Assembly (NCBI RefSeq): GCF_014203855.1
Contig: NZ_JACHJV010000001.1
Coordinates: 7,068,001 to 7,132,000, forward strand
DNA: 64,000 bases
Source of the DNA: Kitasatospora kifunensis
GTDB taxonomy: Bacteria > Actinomycetota > Actinomycetes > Streptomycetales > Streptomycetaceae
Direction: 5' to 3'
Part shown: piece after piece, positions 46,610-54,163 of the stretch
Numbering within the stretch: the stretch's first letter is position 1
How the letters are laid out: every line of letters begins with the position of its first letter
Notes under the pieces: generated by a model
The model's input: only the letters and a program-made list of their open reading frames with translations
Databases searched by the model: none
Told to the model about the DNA's origin: nothing
Translations under genes and position numbers: made by a program

Positions 46610-47779
46610 ATGTCGGGCCGATCATCGGACGAACCGACACCGGCTGAGCCCGGCCCCCCGCACCGGACCGAGCCGCTCGACCGGCCGTCACCCGCTGCCT
46701 ACCGCCTGCCGCCCGCCGTGCGGCTGGCGGCGGCCTGGTCGGTGGCGGTGATCCTCTTCATCACCGTCGGCGGGCTGATCGTCTACGCACTCGTCGCACT
46801 GCGTGCCGCGACCGTCCCGCTCTTCCTCGCGCTGCTCGGCACCGCGCTGCTCTACCCCGTGATGCCCTGGCTGGTCCGGCGCGGCCTGTCGCGTGGCCTG
46901 GCCGCCGGGCTGACCTGCGCGGTCCTGGTCGCGGCCGTGTTCGGGGTACTGGCCGTGCTCACCAACTCGCTGGTGCACAGCGCGCCACAGATCGCCCACT
47001 CGCTCCAGCAGGCCGGCGACCAGATCGCCGAACGCCTCGGCCCACTCGGCGACCGGATCAAGTACGCGCTCTCCCAGTCCGCCGGCTCCGGCAGTTCGCT
47101 CGTCTCCTCGCTCGCCGACGGAGTCCTGTCCGGACTCGGCCTCGCCACCCAGGTGATCACCGGCAGCGTGCTCGCGCTGGCGCTGGTCTTCTTCTTCCTG
47201 CGCGACGGCCACCGCGGCGATGAGCTGGTCCGCTCGGTGCTGCCCGACGAGCGCGCCGACACGGTGATCGCCTGCGGCCTCAAGGCCTTCGCCGCGATGG
47301 CCGGGTTCATGCGCGGCACCACCCTGATCGCGCTGATCGACGCCACGTTCATCACGACCGGCCTGCTGATCCTCGACGTCCCCGGGGCGGCCGGCCTGGG
47401 TGCGCTGGTCTTCCTGGGCGCGTTCGTGCCGTTCATCGGAGCCTTCCTCTCCGGCACGGTCGCGGTGCTGGTGGCGCTGGCCGACGGCGGCCTGAGCAGA
47501 GCGCTCTGGACGCTCGGCGTGGTGCTCGCGGTGCAGATGGTGGAGGGCAATGTCCTGCAACCCATGATCCAGAGCCGGACGGTGGAACTGCACCCGGCGA
47601 CGATCATGATCGCGGTGGTGGCCGGCTCCGGCGTGGCCGGGATCCTCGGCGCGTTGCTCGCGGTCCCGCTGAGCGCTGCCGGCCTCGGCATCATCAACGT
47701 GCTGCGCAGCCGGCCCGGCCCCGGCGGCCCGAGCCGGGGCGCCGGGTCGGCCGCCGGTGGGGCGGCGGCCGACGGGTGA
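46610..47779 (+). CDS. AI-2E (PerM/TqsA) family transporter
   Basis: A 389-residue membrane protein with about eight hydrophobic segments. A Pro/Ser-rich cytosolic N-terminus is followed by TM1 (WSVAVILFITVGGLIVYALV), the long central domain between TM3 and TM4, and the conserved C-terminal region LVFLGAFVPFIGAFLSGTVA with LQPMIQSRTVELHP. Family members export autoinducer-2 or function in sodium/proton exchange; the substrate here is unknown. ATG with GGAGG upstream. Confidence 0.9.
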   Translation: MSGRSSDEPTPAEPGPPHRTEPLDRPSPAAYRLPPAVRLAAAWSVAVILFITVGGLIVYALVALRAATVPLFLALLGTALLYPVMPWLVRRGLSRGLAAGLTCAVLVAAVFGVLAVLTNSLVHSAPQIAHSLQQAGDQIAERLGPLGDRIKYALSQSAGSGSSLVSSLADGVLSGLGLATQVITGSVLALALVFFFLRDGHRGDELVRSVLPDERADTVIACGLKAFAAMAGFMRGTTLIALIDATFITTGLLILDVPGAAGLGALVFLGAFVPFIGAFLSGTVAVLVALADGGLSRALWTLGVVLAVQMVEGNVLQPMIQSRTVELHPATIMIAVVAGSGVAGILGALLAVPLSAAGLGIINVLRSRPGPGGPSRGAGSAAGGAAADG

Positions 47780-47880
47780 AGCTGCTGGGCGAGGTGGTTG
47801 ACGGGTGAACGGCTGATGGGTGGTCACCGCCACGGCCCCGCGGCCTGGCCGGGAGCACCGTACCCAGTACAGTCGGCGCT

Positions 47881-48840
47881 GTGGAATTCCGAACCGACAT
47901 CCTGGGCGAGCCCTACGAAGCCGCCGACCTGGAACTGCGCCCCGACAACGAGGGCCCGGTCGGTGCCACGCTGGTCCGCCGCCTGACCCCGCAGCCCACC
48001 GACGGCAGCCCACGACGCGCCGTGCTCTACCTGCACGGCTACGTGGACTACTTCTTCCAGACACACCTGGCGGATCATTACGCCGCCCTCGGCTACTCCT
48101 TCTACGCCCTGGATCTGCGCAAGTACGGCCGCTCGCTGCGAGAGCACCAGTCGCCGAACTTCGTCCGCGATCTGCGGGAGTACGACGAGGAGCTGGACGA
48201 GGCCGTCCGGATCATCCGCGAGCAGGACGGGCACACCGAGCTGCTGGTCAACGGCCACTCCACCGGCGGCCTGATCGCCGCCCTGTGGACCGCCCGCCGG
48301 GCCGGGCGCGGCCTGGTCGACGGGCTCTTCCTCAACAGCCCCTTCCTCGCCATGCCCACCAACGTCGCGGTACGAACCCTGGGCGCCCCGGCCGTCGGCG
48401 CACTGGGCCGGTTGGCCGCCACCCGCAAGCTGCCCGCTCCGCTCAACCCGCACTACGTGCACAGCCTGCACCGCGACCACCGCGGCAGCTGGGACTTCGA
48501 CCTGACGCTCAAGCCCGCCGAGGGCTTCCCGATGTACGCCGGCTGGCTGGCCGCCATCCAGCACGGCCACCGCCAGGTCCGGCGCGGCCTGCACATCGAC
48601 TGCCCCGTGCTGCTGATGGCCTCCACCGGCAGCATCTCCACCAGCAAGTGGCACCCCGACCTGCACCGGCGCGACGCGGTGCTGCGCGCCGACGACATCG
48701 CCGCCCTCGGCCCGCGCCTGGGCCGGCAGGTCACCGTCGTCCGGATCGAGGGCGGCGTGCACGACCTGGTGCTCTCCGGGCCCGAGGCCCGCGCGCAGGT
48801 CTTCACCGAGCTGGACCGCTGGCTGAAGGCGTATCAGTGA
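47881..48840 (+). CDS. Alpha/beta hydrolase (monoacylglycerol-lipase-like)
   Basis: A 319-residue serine hydrolase with LYLHGYVDYFFQ as oxyanion region, the nucleophile elbow GHSTGG (S127), and a C-terminal GGVHDLVLS that supplies the catalytic histidine. The overall pattern resembles lysophospholipase/monoglyceride-lipase-type hydrolases. The GTG start has no ribosome site, but TACAGT ends seven bases upstream, suggesting a leaderless transcript. The stop overlaps the next gene start (GTGA). Confidence 0.88.
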   Translation: MEFRTDILGEPYEAADLELRPDNEGPVGATLVRRLTPQPTDGSPRRAVLYLHGYVDYFFQTHLADHYAALGYSFYALDLRKYGRSLREHQSPNFVRDLREYDEELDEAVRIIREQDGHTELLVNGHSTGGLIAALWTARRAGRGLVDGLFLNSPFLAMPTNVAVRTLGAPAVGALGRLAATRKLPAPLNPHYVHSLHRDHRGSWDFDLTLKPAEGFPMYAGWLAAIQHGHRQVRRGLHIDCPVLLMASTGSISTSKWHPDLHRRDAVLRADDIAALGPRLGRQVTVVRIEGGVHDLVLSGPEARAQVFTELDRWLKAYQ

Positions 48841-49832
48841 CCATACCGCCGGGTGATGCCGCGGCCGAGTCGGCGGGTGAGGCCGCTGCTGAGCCGGCGG
48901 GTGGTGCCTCGGCCCAGCCGTCGGCCGATGCCTCTGGTGAGCCGTCGGCTGCTGCCGCGGCCGGGCTCGCCGCCGGACCCTGGGCCGAGGAGAGCGAGCC
49001 GGTGCCCGTGCAGCGCGCGGTCGCCTTCGGCACGGCGAAGCTGATGCCCGACCTCGACAGCGACGGTGCCTGGCTGCTCACCCTGGACGGCACCCCGCAG
49101 TCCTACGTCGATCTCGCCGAGCCGACCCACCTCGAATTCGAGTACACCCGCCGCCTGGGCCACCTCGCCGACACCCTCGCCCCCGAGGGCCAGGCGCTGG
49201 ACGTGCTGCACCTGGGCGGCGGCGCGCTGACCCTGCCCCGCTACCTCGCCGCCACCCGCCCTGGCTCGCGCCAGCAGGTGGCCGAGGCGGACGGGCCGCT
49301 GGTCGAGCTGGTCCGTGAGGTCCTGCCGTGGGGTGACCCGGGCATCACGGTGACCGTCGCGGATGCCCGTGAGCTCCTGGAGCGCACGGCACCGCACTCG
49401 CTGGACCTGGTGATCGCCGACGTCTTCCAGGGCTCGCGCACCCCTGCGCACCTCACCAGCACGGAGTTCGTGCAGCTCGCCGCAGCCGCGCTGCGCCCCA
49501 CCGGCTGCTACGTCGCCAACCTCGCCGACAGCGCCCCGCTCGACTTCGCCCGGGCCCAGGCCGCCACCGTGCGTGCGGTCTTCGCGCACACCTGCCTGGT
49601 CGCCGAGCCTTCGGTGCTGCGCGGCCGCCGCTACGGCAACCTGCTGCTGATCGGCTCGCCCGCCCCGCTGCCCGTCGAGCCGCTGACCCGCCGGCTGGCC
49701 GGCGACCCGTTCCCGGCCCGGCTGACCAGCGGCCCCGAGCTGCGCCGCCTGATCGGCACGGCCACCGCCGTGACGGACGACCGGGCGCACCCCTCACCGC
49801 CCCCGCCGACGGGGGCGTTCAGCATCGGCTGA
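48837..49832 (+). CDS. Spermidine-synthase-like SAM-binding protein
   Basis: A 331-residue protein. The first 50 residues are a low-complexity Ala/Glu/Ser/Gly tail. The rest is a Rossmann fold similar to spermidine synthases: DVLHLGGGALTLPRYLAAT as the cofactor loop, ITVTVADARELLERT, and DLVIADVFQGSRTPAHLT. The gatekeeping Asp of true aminopropyltransferases is replaced in the DVFQGS segment, so polyamine synthesis is uncertain; many actinobacterial homologues are called fused MFS/spermidine synthase. GTG start overlapping the hydrolase stop. Confidence 0.8.
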   Translation: MTIPPGDAAAESAGEAAAEPAGGASAQPSADASGEPSAAAAAGLAAGPWAEESEPVPVQRAVAFGTAKLMPDLDSDGAWLLTLDGTPQSYVDLAEPTHLEFEYTRRLGHLADTLAPEGQALDVLHLGGGALTLPRYLAATRPGSRQQVAEADGPLVELVREVLPWGDPGITVTVADARELLERTAPHSLDLVIADVFQGSRTPAHLTSTEFVQLAAAALRPTGCYVANLADSAPLDFARAQAATVRAVFAHTCLVAEPSVLRGRRYGNLLLIGSPAPLPVEPLTRRLAGDPFPARLTSGPELRRLIGTATAVTDDRAHPSPPPPTGAFSIG

Positions 49833-50018
49833 GGTACGGCAGGGCTGTCCCGCGCGCCGTGTCGCCGACCGATGGCCCGCTTGCCCCCCCGGGCGCTGGG
49901 CGATCCGCAGCGGCGGAGAGCCGAGAGGAACTTAAAGCACCGGTAAAGCGTTCGGGCTGGAGATGGCAGGCTAGGCTGCCGTTTCGACCGACCGATCCGT
50001 GTTCTGGAGGAACCGGCC

Positions 50019-50684
50019 TTGCACATTGAACAGTGGATCGAGGGCGCGCCGCCCGGCGCGGTCTACGCGCTGGTTGGGCTGATCATCGGCCTTGAGAGCC
50101 TCGGCATCCCGCTGCCCGGTGAACTCGCGCTGCTGGCCGCTGGTGTGGTGGCCTCCAAGGGGACGGTGAACCCGGCCCTGGTCGCGCTCTGCGCGGTGGC
50201 CGGTGCCGTCATCGGCGACTCGATCGGCTATTCGATCGGGCGCAAGGGCGGCAAGCCGCTCTTCGACAAGCTCGGCCGGAAGTTCCCCCGGCACTTCGGC
50301 CCCGACCACCTGGCCACCGCCGAGCAGGCATTCCACAAGTGGGGCATGTGGGCGGTCTTCTTCGGCCGCTTCATCGCGCTGCTGCGGATCTTCGCCGGGC
50401 CGCTGGCCGGCGCACTGCGGATGCCGTACTGGAAGTTCCTGATCGCCAACGTCCTCGGTGGCGTGATCTGGGCGGGTGGCACCACGTTCGCCGTGTACTA
50501 CGTGGGCAAGACGGTGGAGAAGTACATGCAGGGCTTCTCCTATGTCGCGCTGGCGCTGGCGGTGGTGGCTGGTGCGATCTCCGGACTGGTGATCAAGCGG
50601 CGTGCCGCGCGGACCCTCGCTGCGCCCGAGGCGTCGGGCGGCGTGGAGCAGCAGGCGCAGCCCCGGGTCACCGCGGGCGAGTGA
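50019..50684 (+). CDS. DedA-family membrane protein
   Basis: A 221-residue membrane protein with the DedA/SNARE-associated core: GLIIGLESLGIPLPGELALL, GDSIGYSIGRKGGKPLFDKL, and the conserved FGRFIALLRIFAGPLAGALR with an essential Arg pair. About five hydrophobic segments. The family is implicated in lipid flipping and membrane energisation. The start is TTG with GGAGG eight bases upstream. A short Pro/Gln/Gly tail is cytosolic. Confidence 0.92.
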   Translation: MHIEQWIEGAPPGAVYALVGLIIGLESLGIPLPGELALLAAGVVASKGTVNPALVALCAVAGAVIGDSIGYSIGRKGGKPLFDKLGRKFPRHFGPDHLATAEQAFHKWGMWAVFFGRFIALLRIFAGPLAGALRMPYWKFLIANVLGGVIWAGGTTFAVYYVGKTVEKYMQGFSYVALALAVVAGAISGLVIKRRAARTLAAPEASGGVEQQAQPRVTAGE

Positions 50685-50819
50685 ACGCCGGGCTCGGCGT
50701 CGCTGCTCGGCGGTTGGCCGGCTCGGCGGCTCGGTAGCGCTCCTGACGAGCTGCCACTCCCGCCACCTCGCTGCCCGTAGGATCGGCCGCGAAAGGCCTG
50801 GCCGGACGTGGAGGTTCTG

Positions 50820-51488
50820 ATGACTCAGCAGCAGTGGAACGCGGTGGACGAGTACCTGAACGGGGTGCTCGTCGGCGAGGATGCGGCCCTGACCGCCGCC
50901 TTGGCGACCAGCGAACGGGCCGGGCTCCCGCACATCGCGGTCTCGCCCACCCAGGGCAAGCTGTTGCACCTGCTGGCGCTGACCGTCGGTGCCCGCCGGA
51001 TCCTGGAGGTCGGCTCGCTCGGCGGCTACAGCGCCATCTGGCTGGCGCGGGCGCTGCCCGCCGACGGCCGTTTGGTGTCGCTGGAGATCGCGCCGGCCCA
51101 CGCCGCCGTCGCGCGGGCGAACCTGCACGAGGCCGGTCTGGAGAAGGTGGCCGAGGTCCGCACGGGCCGGGCGGCCGACAGCCTGGCGGAGTTGGTGGAC
51201 GACGGCGCCGAGCCGTTCGACCTGGTCTTCATCGACGCGGACAAGCCGAGCATCCCGGAGTACTTCGACTGGGCGCTGAAGCTCACCCGCCCCGGTTCGC
51301 TGATCATCGTGGACAACGTGGTGCGCGGCGGCGCGGTCGCCGACTCCGAGAGCACTGACGCGTCGGTCATCGGGGTCCGCAGACTGAACGAACTGGTCGC
51401 CGCCGAGCCGCGGGTGGAGGGCACGGCGGTGCAGACGGTCGGCAGCAAGGGGTACGACGGATTCACGCTGATCCGCGTGGTGAGCTGA
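50820..51488 (+). CDS. O-methyltransferase (class I, catechol-OMT-like)
   Basis: A 222-residue SAM-dependent O-methyltransferase of the bacterial CCoAOMT family. Motif I is ILEVGSLGGYSAIWLARAL; the metal-binding and acceptor region has FIDADKPSIPEYFDWAL and LIIVDNVVRGGAV. These enzymes methylate catechol-type hydroxyls with Mg2+. ATG 50820 is favoured by GGAGG five bases upstream; GTG 50808 would add four residues. A terminator follows at 51542. Confidence 0.92.
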   Translation: MTQQQWNAVDEYLNGVLVGEDAALTAALATSERAGLPHIAVSPTQGKLLHLLALTVGARRILEVGSLGGYSAIWLARALPADGRLVSLEIAPAHAAVARANLHEAGLEKVAEVRTGRAADSLAELVDDGAEPFDLVFIDADKPSIPEYFDWALKLTRPGSLIIVDNVVRGGAVADSESTDASVIGVRRLNELVAAEPRVEGTAVQTVGSKGYDGFTLIRVVS

Positions 51489-51541
51489 TCGGTAGTAATC
51501 GGTAGTAGTTGGTGGTCATTCGGTAGCGGTACTCAGTTGCG

Positions 51542-51570
51542 AAGCCCCGGTGCGGTCCGCACCGGGGCTT
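51542..51570. terminator. Bidirectional terminator hairpin
   Basis: Arms 51542-51555 and 51557-51570 are perfect complements flanked by A/T pairs (AAGCCCC ... GGGGCTT). It separates the convergent O-methyltransferase and short-chain dehydrogenase genes. Confidence 0.85.
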
Positions 51571-51602
51571 TGGCGTTCGGACTCAGCTGGGGAGCGGTGC
51601 GC

Positions 51603-52511
51603 TCAGCGGTGCGGTGATGTGAAGGGGGCGGTGAAGGGGGTGGTGAGACGCTCGGTCAGCGCCGCCAGTCGGGCGCGCGCGGCCGGGTCGTACGCCTGCT
51701 CGTGCGCGCGGGTATCGGTGAACTGGTCGAAGTAGCGCCCGGTGACGCCTTCCAGGGCCGGGTCGGCGATCAGTCGGACCGTCGGGCGGACTCCTTCCCC
51801 GACTCCGACCTGTGGCGTCAGCCCGTATGCGCGGACACCTTCGGTGTCCATCAGGTGCGCGGGGTGCAGGGTGTTGAAGGTGACCTTGTGCGCGGGTGAG
51901 GCGGCGGCCAGGTCGAAGGTCGCCATGATCAGCGCGAGCTTGCTCCGGCAGTACGCCTCAAGGCCTTCGTAGTCGCGCTCCATCATCGGATCCTCGAAGT
52001 CGACCGGCGACTGCCCCATCGAGGCGATGTTGATCACGCGGGCCGCTGGGGGCCGGCCTCGCCCGTTCTCGTGCTGGTCGTTCGTCTCGTTCGCCGCCTG
52101 GGCCAGCAAAGGGAGTAGGAGGCTGTTCAACACGTACGGCGCGAGGTGGTTGACGGTCAGGCGCAGCTCGTACCCCTGCGCGCTGAGCTCGCGCTTGCGG
52201 GGGTCGGTGCCGCCGCCGGAGGCGGCGTTGTTCACCAGCACGTCCAGTCGGGACTCCGCCTTGGTGACGCCGGCAGCGAGGGCGCGCACCTGGTCCAGGT
52301 CGGCGAGGTCGGCAAGGTAGCCGCGTGCTGGGGTGCCGAGTGCGCGCACCTCGCTCAGGACCGCGTCGAGCCGGTCGGCGTCGCGTCCGTGCAGGAGCAA
52401 GGTGGCGCCGCTGCGCGCGAGTTCCAGGGCGAGTCCGTGGCCGAGGCCTTGGGTGGCGCCGGTGATCAGGATGGTGCGGCCTTGCAGGGACGGGGGGAGG
52501 GTGTGATCCAT
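51603..52511 (-). CDS. Short-chain dehydrogenase/reductase
   Basis: A 302-residue NAD(P)-dependent SDR. The cofactor loop is TGATQGLG (17-24), the structural NNAASGGG follows, and the catalytic set includes the Ser in INIASMG and YCRSK (YxxxK). Size and motif spacing are of the classical/WWOX-like type. ATG 52511; TATACA on the coding strand ends seven bases upstream with no ribosome site, indicating a probable leaderless transcript. It is divergent from a MarR gene and its promoter overlaps that operator. Confidence 0.9.
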   Translation of the reverse strand: MDHTLPPSLQGRTILITGATQGLGHGLALELARSGATLLLHGRDADRLDAVLSEVRALGTPARGYLADLADLDQVRALAAGVTKAESRLDVLVNNAASGGGTDPRKRELSAQGYELRLTVNHLAPYVLNSLLLPLLAQAANETNDQHENGRGRPPAARVINIASMGQSPVDFEDPMMERDYEGLEAYCRSKLALIMATFDLAAASPAHKVTFNTLHPAHLMDTEGVRAYGLTPQVGVGEGVRPTVRLIADPALEGVTGRYFDQFTDTRAHEQAYDPAARARLAALTERLTTPFTAPFTSPHR

Positions 52512-52522
52512 GCCCTGATGTA

Positions 52523-52556
52523 TATCAATGCTTTGATACAAGTGCAATCATTGATA
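52523..52556. promoter_or_regulatory. Putative MarR operator between SDR and marR genes
   Basis: TATCAATGCTTTGATA (52523-52538) is an inverted repeat, and CATTGATA (52549-52556) repeats the half-site in reverse. The site overlaps the minus-strand -10 (52519-52524) and precedes a TTGACA / TACTCT promoter (52587-52592, 52607-52612) for marR. The layout fits autorepression and control of the divergent SDR gene. Confidence 0.7.
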
Positions 52557-52619
52557 GTTAGTCGAGCATTGACTCACATCCCTGCCTTGACATGTGTGAG
52601 GGCCTGTACTCTTGCCTCC

Positions 52620-53054
52620 ATGGGAATGCCCCCCGAGGAACGGCTCGGCCTGCACATCAAGCGCGCCGAGCAGGCGGTCATGGCTGCCAAAGCCGACGCC
52701 CTGCGCGGCTCCGGCCTCAGCGTGCCGCAGTACGCGGCGCTCGCCGTGCTGGCCGAGAACCCGGGGATCTCCGGCGCCGCGCTGGCTCGCGCCTGCCTGG
52801 TCACCCCGCAGGCGATGGCCGCGCTACTGAAGAACCTCCAGGAGATCGGTCTGATCGAGCGTTCGGTCCACCCCTGGCATCAGAAGATGCTGGAGACCCG
52901 CCTCACGCCCGATGGCCTGGAGGCAGTGCGCATTGCCGACGTCCAGGCCCTGGAGTTCGAGGGTCGGTTGGCGATCGAGTTCACCCCTGCCGAGCGTGAG
53001 ACCTTGCGCGCCTTGCTGGCTCGCTGTGTAGCGGCCGCGACGCGCGAGTCCTGA
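52620..53054 (+). CDS. MarR-family transcriptional regulator
   Basis: A 144-residue winged-helix repressor. Helices include LGLHIKRAEQAVMAAKADAL, then GISGAALARACLVTPQAMAA as the DNA-reading segment and HPWHQKMLETRLTPDGLE as the wing. It starts with ATG seven bases after TACTCT, without a ribosome site. Divergent from the SDR gene, it probably represses both genes and is released by a small lipophilic ligand. A 14-bp minisatellite begins at its stop codon. Confidence 0.9.
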   Translation: MGMPPEERLGLHIKRAEQAVMAAKADALRGSGLSVPQYAALAVLAENPGISGAALARACLVTPQAMAALLKNLQEIGLIERSVHPWHQKMLETRLTPDGLEAVRIADVQALEFEGRLAIEFTPAERETLRALLARCVAAATRES

Positions 53055-53127
53055 GGCCCGAGTTCTGACGCCCGAGTTCTGAGGCGTGAGTTCTGCGCCC
53101 GATTCCTGAGGCCCGAGTTCTGAGTCG
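53045..53127. repeat. Minisatellite, six 14-bp units
   Basis: Six copies close to CGAGTTCTGAGGCC run from the last codons of marR into the gap (53045-53058, 53059-53072, 53073-53086, a 13-bp unit 53087-53099, 53100-53113, 53114-53127). The first unit supplies the marR stop codon. Confidence 0.85.
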
Positions 53128-53307
53128 GAGAGCTGTCTGCCTGCCGGCTGCCGTGGCTCGTGCTCCGGGGGGCCCGGGCACCTGGTCGAGTCGTGCTACG
53201 CGCGTCACCAACTATTCACCGCACGACTCTTTCAGGGGTCGTCGGCCCACTGCTGTCATGGACGCATCCACCTGACTTGACATCAAGTCAACTTCCTTGG
53301 AGCGACC

Positions 53308-53901
53308 ATGCCTTCGATGCCCTCCCGATACCTGAGAACCGCCACCGCAGCCGTGCTCGGCTGCGCGGCCAGTACCCTCGCGCTGGTCGGCGCACCCGCT
53401 GCCCAGGCTGCGGGTGGTCACCACTGGCCCGGTCAGATCGGCGTTCCCGCGCTCGCCACCTCGGCCAGTTGCTCGCAGGCATACCTGCCGTTGCCCGACC
53501 CTTCGTGCACGCCGGGCGCGGTCAACCCGGACGTCACCCAGGACAACATAGACTCCACCATCTGCGTCCCCGGCTGGACGACCACCGTGCGGCCGCCGAC
53601 CTCGTACACCAACCGTCTGAAGGCGCAGCAGATCGTCGCCTACGGCTACGCCGACACCAGCATGTCGGACTACGAGGAAGACCACTTCATACCGCTCGAG
53701 CTGGGTGGGTCGCCGACCTCCCCGCTCAACCTGTGGCCCGAGCCGCACTACAACGTCAACGGCGGTACCTCGTACGGCAAGGACGGGGTGGAGAACAAGC
53801 TGAAGAACGCCGTCTGCGCGGGCGAGGTCCAGCTGGCCGACGCGCAGAACGCGATCGCCACGGACTGGACCACGGCCGTCAGCACGCTCGGCCTGGGCTG
53901 A
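53308..53901 (+). CDS. Secreted protein with HNH-like DH...LGG...N motif
   Basis: A 197-residue protein with a clear Sec signal peptide: charged N-terminus, hydrophobic core AAVLGCAASTLALVGAPAA, likely cleavage after AQA. The mature part has four cysteines. Near the middle is DHFIPLELGGSPTSPLNLWP, which resembles the beta-beta-alpha metal motif of HNH nucleases (Asp-His, then Leu-Gly-Gly, then Asn). The C-terminus has VENKLKNAVCAGEVQLADAQ. A secreted nuclease is possible; the last metal-binding His is not obvious. ATG with GGAG upstream. Confidence 0.75.
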   Translation: MPSMPSRYLRTATAAVLGCAASTLALVGAPAAQAAGGHHWPGQIGVPALATSASCSQAYLPLPDPSCTPGAVNPDVTQDNIDSTICVPGWTTTVRPPTSYTNRLKAQQIVAYGYADTSMSDYEEDHFIPLELGGSPTSPLNLWPEPHYNVNGGTSYGKDGVENKLKNAVCAGEVQLADAQNAIATDWTTAVSTLGLG

Positions 53902-53918
53902 GTGGGACTGCCCGATCG

Positions 53919-53981
53919 GGGTTGGCCTGAGCCAGAGTTGGCCTGATCCGGAGTTGGGATGAGCCGAGTTGGCCTGAGCTG
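53919..53981. repeat. Minisatellite, four 16-bp units
   Basis: Four copies close to GAGTTGGCCTGAGCCG (53919-53934, 53935-53950, a 15-bp unit 53951-53965, 53966-53981) lie just after the secreted-protein gene. Confidence 0.8.
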
Positions 53982-54163
53982 CCTTGAGCTGATCCGGCGT
54001 CAGCAGCCGTCTCGCTCGGCGGGAAGGACGTCCATGCCGGCTTCACCGCCTGAGGTGTCCGAACCCATCGGACCGCGTCGAGAAGGTTGAGAAAGGGGCG
54101 AGGGAGAGCGCGGGCGCGTCAACTCCACAGCAACCCTCGCCCCTCGGGGGCTGGCGCGGGGCG

